DNA of 11,781 nt from Planctomycetales bacterium. Its GTDB lineage: Bacteria; Planctomycetota; Phycisphaerae; SM23-33. The notes under the pieces are model-generated. The model made no database searches. It saw nothing but the letters and a program-made list of their open reading frames with translations, and was not told the DNA's origin. The position numbers and the translations under genes are program-made. The stretch covers positions 1-11,781 of the forward strand of contig DAOVLS010000044.1 in the NCBI GenBank assembly GCA_030631125.1, in the 5' to 3' direction. Below are positions 6,201 through 11,781 of the stretch, piece after piece; the first letter of the stretch is position 1, and each line of letters begins with the position of its first letter.

Positions 6201-6311
6201 CAGGTCTGAAGATTAAAGTACGAACCGGTTTGGATAAAGTTTCGTTCTTCGCAGTGGTAAACGTCGCTAATAGTATTACAATGGTCCGGTTTGATTGCGA
6301 AAGGTTCCACA

Positions 6312-7553
6312 GTGGCAGAAGAATTTTTTACACGCGAGTTTGATAACGGTCTGACGCTTGTAGCCCAGCGGATGTCGGGAGTTTCGTCGTCGGCGATGAC
6401 GATTGCCTTTCCGGCGGGGTCAGCACACGACCCGCCCGATAGCGCCGGTGCCGCGTCGGCCGGAGCGCTCTGGCTGCTACGGGGGGCGGGCGAACGCGAT
6501 ACGCGACAAATCAACGATGTGCTGGACTCGCTCGGTTGCCAGCACCACGAAGCCGCCCAGAGCGAGCACCTGCTGGTCTCGTCCGCTCAATTGGGAAGGA
6601 ACCTTCCGAAGGTCCTGGAAATCTACGCCGACATTCTCCGCCGCCCCCGCTTGTCCGATGAGACGTTCGGGTCCTGTCGGGACCTCGTCGCCCAGACGCT
6701 CGACGGCCTGGAGGATGAACCGATGCGCAACTGCCACGTGCTTATCCGCGAGAAGTTCTATCCGTCGCCTATGGGCAGGAACCCGCTTGGGACGAAGGAA
6801 TCCCTCGCCAACCTGAAAAGCGAACCATTACGGTCGCACCTGAAGACCCACCTGACGCCGAGCGGCGCCATTATGGCGGTAGCCGGTAAGTTCGACTGGG
6901 AAGAACTCTCCGGGACGGTTGAAAAACATTTCGGCGACTGGGACGGTCCGGTTGCGGCCCAGGTACAAACCAGCCCCGCCGAACAGGGAACAACGCATCT
7001 GAACAAAGACACCGCCCAGGTCCAGATAACGCTGGCGTATCAGGCTGCGACGATTGACGACGAACTCTACTACGCCGCACGAGTAACGCAGATGATCCTA
7101 TGCGGCGGGATGGGCGCTCGGTTGTTCACCGAGGTCCGCGAAAAGCGGGCGTTGGTGTATGCGGTGGTAGCGCGGTATCAAAACGTCAAAGGCTACGCGG
7201 GTATGTTCGTCTATGCCGGTACGACGCCACAGCGTGCGCAGGAAACACTGGACGTAATTGTCGGCGAGTTGCGCCGTCTGGCCGACGGTGTGGGCGAAGA
7301 TGAACTGGCCCGCGCGCGCACGCAACTCAAGAGCGCCCTGATCATGCAGGGCGAATCGACATCCGCCCGCGCCGACGCGCTGGCAGGGGATTGGTATCAC
7401 CTTGGCCGATTGCGAGGACTGGATGAGATTTCCGCAGCGATTGACGCTGTAACTGTCGATGACGTAATGGGATACGTCCGAGCGTACCCTGCCGAAAACC
7501 TGACAATACTGACCATCGGGCCTGAAGAACTGAAGGTCCCCAGCCCGACATAG
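6312..7553 (+). CDS. M16B peptidase-like subunit with Arg/Tyr pair, lacking zinc ligands
   Basis: A 413-residue protein with the two-domain M16B fold (as in mitochondrial processing peptidase and PqqF/YmxG-like proteins) and no signal peptide. Where catalytic members have HFLEH it reads GALWLLRGAG, and the later glutamate position is also changed (AQTLDGLEDEP), so it cannot bind the zinc by itself. The C-terminal domain is well kept: ARLFTEVREKRALVYAVVAR carries R276 and Y283, spaced seven apart as in the substrate-binding Arg/Tyr pair of M16 enzymes. It is therefore probably the partner subunit of the next gene's product, which has the opposite pattern. I chose GTG 6312 over TTG 6291 because GAAAGG lies 7 nt before it and VAEEFFTREFDNGL is the usual beginning. 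It follows folC's terminator, so it likely starts a new operon; TACAAT at 6277-6282 is a possible -10 without a clear -35. Confidence 0.9.
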   Translation: MAEEFFTREFDNGLTLVAQRMSGVSSSAMTIAFPAGSAHDPPDSAGAASAGALWLLRGAGERDTRQINDVLDSLGCQHHEAAQSEHLLVSSAQLGRNLPKVLEIYADILRRPRLSDETFGSCRDLVAQTLDGLEDEPMRNCHVLIREKFYPSPMGRNPLGTKESLANLKSEPLRSHLKTHLTPSGAIMAVAGKFDWEELSGTVEKHFGDWDGPVAAQVQTSPAEQGTTHLNKDTAQVQITLAYQAATIDDELYYAARVTQMILCGGMGARLFTEVREKRALVYAVVARYQNVKGYAGMFVYAGTTPQRAQETLDVIVGELRRLADGVGEDELARARTQLKSALIMQGESTSARADALAGDWYHLGRLRGLDEISAAIDAVTVDDVMGYVRAYPAENLTILTIGPEELKVPSPT

Positions 7554-7571
7554 CACGCACCGGAGATGCCA

Positions 7572-8798
7572 ATGCAGTTCAAGCAGCAGACGCTTCCTAA
7601 CGGCCTGACGATGATAGCCGAGGTCAATCCCACCGCTGCCTCTATGGCTTTGGGATTCTTCGTTCGCACCGGAAGCAGGGACGAATCGTCCGCGCTGCCG
7701 ATCTCCGGCGTAAGCCACTTCCTCGAACACATGATGTTCAAGGGCACCGAGCGCCGAAGCCCGTTCGACATCAACCGCGAGTTCGACGAAATGGGGGCCG
7801 CTTACAACGCCTTCACCTCCGAAGAAAACACGGTGTACTTCGGCGCTGTGCTACCGGAGTTTCAAGACCGTGTGCTGGACCTGCTGGCAGATATGATGCG
7901 ACCCGCCCTGCGGGAAGATGATTTCCAGACCGAAAAGAAGGTCATCCTGGAAGAAATCGCCCTCTACCAGGACCGCCCGCAGTTTCGTCTTTTCGAGAAA
8001 CTCATGGCCGAGCATTTCGGCGACCACCCGCTCTCGCACAACGTCCTTGGGACGCCCGAATCGATCCAGACCCTGAAACGCGACGACATGCTGGACTATT
8101 TCAACCGGCGTTACAGCCCGGGAAACGTAACCCTTGTGGGCGTGGGCAACCTCGACTGGGACGCCCTCGTCGCCCAGGCATCGTCGGCGTGCGGACACTG
8201 GAAGGATTATTCCGTCTCTCGCGACACGCCCGAAAGCGCCGGAACCGGACGGTCCGACGCAATCGTGGACGCCAAACTTCTCCGCCAGCATATCGGTGCG
8301 ATGTCGGCTGGACCCGGCGCGCAGGACGACCGCCGATACGCCGCATGTGTACTGGCGACGATCCTCGGCGACGTTGTCGGAAGCAGGCTGTTCTACGCGC
8401 TTATCGAACCGGCAATTGCTGAGGAGGCTTCATGCTCTTACGAACCGATGGACGGGACCGGCATATTCCTGACCTTTATCAGCGCCGATCCTGCACGGGC
8501 GTCCGAGGCGCTGCAAATCGCGCGAGACGAATATGACAAATTCATGGCAGAAGGTCCGACGACTCTGGAGATGACCGCAGCAGCCAACAAGATCGCCTCC
8601 GCCGCAACACTCAAAGGCGAACTTCCCATGGGCAGGCTGACCGCGCTGGGGTTCGACTGGGTCTATCGCGGAGAATATAAACCGCTGGCCGAGCACATCG
8701 AGCAAATCTTCGCCATTACATCCGAGCAGGTTCACGAACTGGCGAAGCAGTTCGACCTGAACGCCACAACAACCCTGACGCTGGGACCGAATGAGTAA
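7572..8798 (+). CDS. M16B zinc peptidase, catalytic subunit (HxxEH)
   Basis: A 408-residue M16 family metallopeptidase, normal length for one M16B subunit. The inverted zinc motif is H49-F-L-E52-H53 in SHFLEHMMFKGTERR; the third ligand is E127 or E128 in KKVILEEIALYQDRP. The segment FDEMGAAYNAFTSEENTVYF is the usual continuation. The C-terminal domain lacks the Arg/Tyr pair: after SRLF the aligned positions are I278 and E285, exactly where the preceding gene's product has R276 and Y283. The two genes are 18 nt apart and the proteins most likely assemble as a heterodimer with one complete active site. ATG 7572 is preferred to ATG 7566 because GGAG (7562-7565) is 6 nt from the former and directly abuts the latter. 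No signal peptide is seen, so the enzyme is probably cytosolic. The substrate is unknown. Confidence 0.93.
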   Translation: MQFKQQTLPNGLTMIAEVNPTAASMALGFFVRTGSRDESSALPISGVSHFLEHMMFKGTERRSPFDINREFDEMGAAYNAFTSEENTVYFGAVLPEFQDRVLDLLADMMRPALREDDFQTEKKVILEEIALYQDRPQFRLFEKLMAEHFGDHPLSHNVLGTPESIQTLKRDDMLDYFNRRYSPGNVTLVGVGNLDWDALVAQASSACGHWKDYSVSRDTPESAGTGRSDAIVDAKLLRQHIGAMSAGPGAQDDRRYAACVLATILGDVVGSRLFYALIEPAIAEEASCSYEPMDGTGIFLTFISADPARASEALQIARDEYDKFMAEGPTTLEMTAAANKIASAATLKGELPMGRLTALGFDWVYRGEYKPLAEHIEQIFAITSEQVHELAKQFDLNATTTLTLGPNE

Positions 8799-10095
8799 CC
8801 TCCTTTCCGACAAGCAAGTAACCGTAATGGGCCTGGGGCGATTCGGAGGCGGACTCGGCGTAACGCAATGGCTCATCGAACAAGGCGCTTGTGTAACCGT
8901 TTCCGATCAGGCTGACAGTGAAGAACTCACCGAATCGCTTGCCGCTCTGGAAGGGCTGGACGTAACACTGCACCTCGGCGGGCACGAGGAATCGGATTTC
9001 GTCGAGTGCGACCTGGTTGTCGTCAATCCCGCTGTCCCGTTCGATTCGCCTTGCCTCCAAGCCGCCCGTGATGCGAACGTTGAACTGACGACCGAGATAA
9101 ACCTGTTCCTCGCCCGCTGCGCCGCGCCGGTCGTCGGGATTACAGGCTCGGTCGGGAAATCGACAACTACGGCAATGACCGGTGCGATCCTTGCAGCCTG
9201 CAAGCCTACCCACGTCGGCGGAAACATCGGCGTGAGTCTGCTGGAAAATCTACCGGAGATTAAACCGGGCCACGTCGTCGTCCTGGAACTGTCCAGTTTC
9301 CAACTGTCGTACCTGCCGCTGCTTGGGCAAAGCCCGCACGTAGCATTGGTTACCAACCTTCACCCAAACCACCTCGACCGCCACGGCAGCATGGCCGAAT
9401 ACGCCGATGCCAAGAAAAATATCTTCCGCTTCCAATGCCCGGACGACGTGCTGATAGTCAACCGCGACGATGCCGAAGTAGCGTCATGGACACGCCAGGC
9501 CCCCGGAAGGACGAATACCTTCAGCGCCGACGATGAGCCGTTTGACCTGAATGTTCCAGGGCAGCACAACCAGGCCAACGCCCAGGCGGCGTGGTCAGTC
9601 GCCAGACAATTCGACGTGCCCCGCGCCGCCGCGGCTGAGGCCTTGTTGAATTTCACAGGCCTGCCTCATAGGCTCCAACTCGTCGCCGAGTGCGATGGCG
9701 TACGATATTTCAACGACTCCAAGTGCACCACTCCGTCCGGGGCGATCGTTGCGATTGAAGCTTTTGCCTCTCGTAGCCTTGTTATCATCGTCGGAGGCTA
9801 CGATAAAAAAGTCGATTTCGGAGACCTGTGCGTCGCGCTGGCCGGCCGGGCCAAAGCCGTTGTTGCGACAGGACAAACCGGCGAAGCAATCGCCGATGGT
9901 GTCGAACGTGCACGGGCCGATACCGTTGTACCACCTGTCATTCGCGCGCCGGAGTTCGCCGCCGCCGTCGCTTCCGCCGGCGACCTTGCCGAACCCGGCG
10001 ACGTGGTGCTCCTGTCGCCTGCCTGCGCCAGTTTCGACCAGTTCAGGAATTACGAACAACGCGGCGAAACATTCATTCGGCTTGTACGTAGTTAA
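8791..10095 (+). CDS. murD: UDP-N-acetylmuramoylalanine--D-glutamate ligase MurD
   Basis: MurD adds D-glutamate to UDP-MurNAc-L-Ala in the cytosolic phase of peptidoglycan synthesis. The 434 residues match the normal length. Visible motifs: GLGRFGGG in the N-terminal UDP-binding domain; P-loop GITGSVGKSTTT (K123), where Val replaces the usual Asn of GTNGKS; GGNIGVSLLE; ELSSFQLSYL; TNLHPNHLDRHGSMAEYADA, where Asn precedes His instead of the common Asp; GLPHRLQLVAE; FNDSKCTTPSGA; GGYDKKVDF; and LLSPACASFDQFRNYEQRGE in the C-terminal glutamate-binding domain. The ATG overlaps the end of the M16 gene by 8 nt, indicating translational coupling, and only GGGA 4 nt upstream resembles a Shine-Dalgarno. 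It stands apart from any mur/fts cluster within the window. The gene ends convergently with the lipoprotein gene, 23 nt away, with no evident terminator between them. Confidence 0.95.
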   Translation: MSNLLSDKQVTVMGLGRFGGGLGVTQWLIEQGACVTVSDQADSEELTESLAALEGLDVTLHLGGHEESDFVECDLVVVNPAVPFDSPCLQAARDANVELTTEINLFLARCAAPVVGITGSVGKSTTTAMTGAILAACKPTHVGGNIGVSLLENLPEIKPGHVVVLELSSFQLSYLPLLGQSPHVALVTNLHPNHLDRHGSMAEYADAKKNIFRFQCPDDVLIVNRDDAEVASWTRQAPGRTNTFSADDEPFDLNVPGQHNQANAQAAWSVARQFDVPRAAAAEALLNFTGLPHRLQLVAECDGVRYFNDSKCTTPSGAIVAIEAFASRSLVIIVGGYDKKVDFGDLCVALAGRAKAVVATGQTGEAIADGVERARADTVVPPVIRAPEFAAAVASAGDLAEPGDVVLLSPACASFDQFRNYEQRGETFIRLVRS

Positions 10096-10118
10096 GTAAA
10101 GGTGCCCCCCGAATTCCT

Positions 10119-11180
10119 TTAATTCTTGATCTCTTTCAATTCTGGAAATACTGCTACCCATTTGGGCGGAGCCGCAAGTATCGGATCAATTCTGCGGCCA
10201 GCGGCTCTGGATGGTCTGTCTTCGCTATTGTAAATCATCAACCATTGCGCCACTGCCGGGCCAAGTTCAGACGCAGGATCAATTTTCATCCACTCCCTAA
10301 GAAGTGGCACTTCTATCGAGTCATAATCCCAGCCGATTTTGTGTTCGAACTCTCTTGGGGGCAGCTTACCTGCCATCAATTGCCTGAGCAACGGTTCGAC
10401 CGTTGGGGTGGCAGTCTTTATCAGCCAGTCTTTAAGCCTTACTTCCATATCTTCAGAGACTACGCCTTCGCCGTCCAGTAAGCCGACAAATCTCGACTTG
10501 CCGGCAAAATATTTTGGTTCACGTGTAACCAACTTCCATACTCCATCTGAGTTCAGATAACCCCAATCAGGGACCTTATAGTAACTGCGAGGACGACGTT
10601 TCATTCCGGGCGGTAGCGATATCGAGCTTAGGCTAGGATCAGGCGGACTCTTCCTGATCTCGTAGGCAAATTCAGAAGCGAGCCCAGTCCACATCCATCC
10701 CAACTCCGGGTGACCTTCACAGGATTCCAGAATTGCCCAAGCCCTTCGACTATTAAATTTGTCCAGGCGCTTGAGGGGAGCCCTCGTCCAGTAGATGGCT
10801 TCCGTACTACTTGTTCGATAGATTTCAGATAAACGCTCCTGCCAAGGCCCGCCGCGCAGATCAGCCAAGATGATAGACCAGAAGACCGCGGCACGACCGG
10901 ATTGACTGTTCACCTTTGGAGGTTCGGCGTCAGGGGCGGCCTTGAGACCACTAATTATCTCATCCCACTCCTCTGCGGAAAACCCGCTGGCGAAACGGCT
11001 TTTGGAAAAACCGACGGTAAGGAGCCGTGCATATATCTCACTAACCGTACCCTCGGCTTTCACAGCCTTTAACTCCGAGCTTACGGGTGGCTTGGGGGGA
11101 CTTTTCTTTTTGTCGGAACTGCAACCGAACGGAGATATTACCAGGATAATCACCGTGAACCATAATAATCGCGAATTCAT
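10119..11180 (-). CDS. Putative lipoprotein of unknown function
   Basis: A 353-residue protein that begins MNSR, then a hydrophobic stretch (LLWFTVIILVIS) and PFGC with Cys20, followed by SSDKKKSPPKPP. This is a type II signal peptide with an atypical lipobox (Pro and Phe before GC), so membrane anchoring is likely but not certain. The rest is soluble, helical and charged, with tryptophan-rich segments (LGWMWTGLASEFAY, IGWDYDSIEVPLLREWMKID) and no recognised catalytic motif. I chose ATG 11180 over ATG 11186: GGAG (11191-11188) is 7 nt from the former but 1 nt from the latter. Base composition differs from its neighbours: my hand counts of three 60-base rows (10141, 10441, 10501) give 53, 50 and 40 percent GC, against 70 percent for a row in the M16 gene (8281). 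This suggests later acquisition or weak constraint. Confidence 0.75.
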   Translation of the reverse strand: MNSRLLWFTVIILVISPFGCSSDKKKSPPKPPVSSELKAVKAEGTVSEIYARLLTVGFSKSRFASGFSAEEWDEIISGLKAAPDAEPPKVNSQSGRAAVFWSIILADLRGGPWQERLSEIYRTSSTEAIYWTRAPLKRLDKFNSRRAWAILESCEGHPELGWMWTGLASEFAYEIRKSPPDPSLSSISLPPGMKRRPRSYYKVPDWGYLNSDGVWKLVTREPKYFAGKSRFVGLLDGEGVVSEDMEVRLKDWLIKTATPTVEPLLRQLMAGKLPPREFEHKIGWDYDSIEVPLLREWMKIDPASELGPAVAQWLMIYNSEDRPSRAAGRRIDPILAAPPKWVAVFPELKEIKN

Positions 11181-11240
11181 TTGCATTCTCCATCATACCT
11201 GTCGTTTGTCAGGAATTCCGGGTGGCACCGTCCTCCCCAC

Positions 11241-11273
11241 TGACTTGAGGTGCCCAATTGGCGCCTCAAGTCA
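11241..11273. repeat. Hairpin 1 of the CTTGA/TCAAG family
   Basis: Arms TGACTTGAGGTGCC (11241-11254) and GGCGCCTCAAGTCA (11260-11273) pair over 14 bp on the + strand, with one G.U pair, around the loop CAATT. The 27-nt core (11244-11270) shares its architecture with the hairpins at 11281 and 11341. Confidence 0.8.
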
Positions 11274-11280
11274 CTACTCG

Positions 11281-11307
11281 CTTGATGTTCCAAAATGGAA
11301 TATCAAG
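11281..11307. repeat. Hairpin 2 of the CTTGA/TCAAG family
   Basis: Arms CTTGATGTTCC (11281-11291) and GGAATATCAAG (11297-11307) pair over 11 bp with one G.U pair around the loop AAAAT. Compared with hairpin 1, stem positions 6 and 9 differ on both sides so that pairing is kept. Confidence 0.8.
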
Positions 11308-11314
11308 TTTGTAG

Positions 11315-11334
11315 GTCGGGCATACTTGCCCGAC
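11315..11334. repeat. Short perfect hairpin GTCGGGCA / TGCCCGAC
   Basis: An 8-bp perfect stem with the 4-nt loop TACT, preceded by GTAG. The GTAGG at 11311-11315 is the inverse of CCTAC at 11404-11408, so this hairpin may be the left end of a composite element of about 98 bp ending there. No T-run follows, so it is not a terminator. Confidence 0.75.
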
Positions 11335-11340
11335 ATCTTC

Positions 11341-11367
11341 CTTGAGATCACAGAATGTGACCTCAAG
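11341..11367. repeat. Hairpin 3 of the CTTGA/TCAAG family
   Basis: Arms CTTGAGATCAC (11341-11351) and GTGACCTCAAG (11357-11367) surround the loop AGAAT. There are ten pairs and one A.C mismatch on the + strand. On the minus strand, which is the transcribed one, the mismatch becomes G.U and all 11 positions pair. Confidence 0.8.
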
Positions 11368-11370
11368 ATC

Positions 11371-11405
11371 AAAAAGGTGGGATTCCGCTTCGCTCCATCC
11401 CAGCC
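11371..11405 (-). terminator. Probable intrinsic terminator of purB
   Basis: On the minus strand GG, a bulged C and TGGGAT (11405-11397) pair with ATCCCACC (11383-11376) around a 13-nt interior loop containing GCGAAGC. TTTTT (11375-11371) follows at once. It begins 8 nt after the purB stop codon. The bulge and the large interior loop lower certainty. Confidence 0.65.
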
Positions 11406-11412
11406 TACCGCA

Positions 11413-11781
11413 TCATACCTCCAATTCCGCGTCGGCGTTTAGTTTGTGCGCGTAGTGCCGGCGGACGGGTTCGACGTGAGCGGCGATGAATTCATCGACC
11501 TGCTGCGGCGCGCGCCCGATAAACGCAGAAGGCTCCAGCAGCGAATCAATATCGACATCCGCAAAGGCGGCATCGGTCTTGAGGCGGGAAATCAGGTCGT
11601 TCGCCCGGCCATGGACCTTCACCTGCTCGCCGGCGGCGATGGCGTGCTGACGTATCTTCTCGTGCAGGTCCTGTCTGTCGCCGCCGGACTTGACGGCTGC
11701 CATCAGGATGCGCTCGGTAGCCATAAACGGCAACTCGGCTGCGACGTGCGCGGCGATTGACCCTTCATACACCACCAGCCC
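11413..11781 (-). CDS. purB: Adenylosuccinate lyase, C-terminal part (cut by window edge)
   Basis: Adenylosuccinate lyase removes fumarate from SAICAR and from adenylosuccinate in purine synthesis. The 122 visible residues are the C-terminal end: GLVVYEGSIAAHVAAELPFM, then ATERILMAAVKSGGDRQDLH, EKIRQHAIAA, ANDLISRL and SAFIGRAPQQVDEFI. The order ATE-x-I-x-M-AAVK-x-GGDRQ, HEKIR, NDLI and F-x-GRA-QQV closely follows the vertebrate-type branch of the family, rather than the shorter C-terminus of Bacillus-type PurB. The gene runs off the right edge; the GTG at 11775 is internal, because G and L codons before it continue the homology. A hairpin with a T-run just past the stop probably ends the transcript, separating it from the lipoprotein gene. 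Confidence 0.9.
   Translation of the reverse strand, partial: GLVVYEGSIAAHVAAELPFMATERILMAAVKSGGDRQDLHEKIRQHAIAAGEQVKVHGRANDLISRLKTDAAFADVDIDSLLEPSAFIGRAPQQVDEFIAAHVEPVRRHYAHKLNADAELEV

Noticed and set aside
11241..11408. CRISPR-like array
   Set aside because: The units are hairpins with differing stems and irregular gaps of 10 and 33 nt, with no identical direct repeats and no cas genes.
10942..11442. 166-codon + strand frame containing VGRAYLPDI
   Set aside because: It is antisense to the lipoprotein start and runs through the repeat cluster; the VGRAYLPD string comes from the GTCGGGCA hairpin.

Overview
The window looks like chromosomal DNA of a high-GC Gram-negative-type bacterium, most probably a planctomycete of the Phycisphaerae / Sedimentisphaerales kind. 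This is an inference from protein style (SurE, FolC, paired M16B peptidases, a MurD with a PNHLD motif), from short GC-rich palindromes between genes, and from a lipoprotein of no recognisable family. No 16S rRNA or other firm taxonomic marker is present.

Region 1 (1-3184, + strand) is accessory in character. It holds a Fic protein cut by the left edge, then two tightly packed genes of unknown function (DUF6429-like and DUF6933-like). Next come a radical SAM gene that loses similarity after about 140 residues and a pRiA4b ORF-3-like fragment lacking both ends. Between the last two lies about 200 bp of unassigned sequence with a 50-codon reading frame on the minus strand. The block ends near the 3' end of a tRNA-Pro gene on the minus strand, as an eroded island would, although no duplicated tRNA end was found.

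Region 2 (3185-3890) contains a perfect 22-nt palindrome, a terminator, tRNA-Pro(GGG) with its promoter, and a small two-helix membrane protein gene, the last four on the minus strand. A divergent promoter region then leads to surE.

Region 3 (3891-10095, + strand) is the housekeeping part: surE, folC with its own promoter and a strong terminator, then a three-gene cluster of M16 peptidase-like protein, M16 peptidase and murD. The two M16 proteins have complementary halves of one active site: the first has the Arg/Tyr pair but no zinc ligands, the second has HxxEH but no Arg/Tyr pair. They probably work as a heterodimer. murD overlaps the second M16 gene by 8 nt, so peptidoglycan precursor synthesis is translationally linked to this peptidase pair. 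surE and folC both have good sigma70-type promoters only 9-12 nt before their ATG, suggesting leaderless or nearly leaderless mRNAs.

Region 4 (10119-11781, - strand) holds an orphan lipoprotein gene of visibly lower GC and the 3' end of purB (adenylosuccinate lyase). The 226 bp between them contain a probable purB terminator and a cluster of hairpins. Three of these share a 27-nt architecture (CTTGA / TCAAG ends, 11-bp stem, 5-nt loop) with compensatory changes inside the stem. This is the most unusual non-coding signal in the window.
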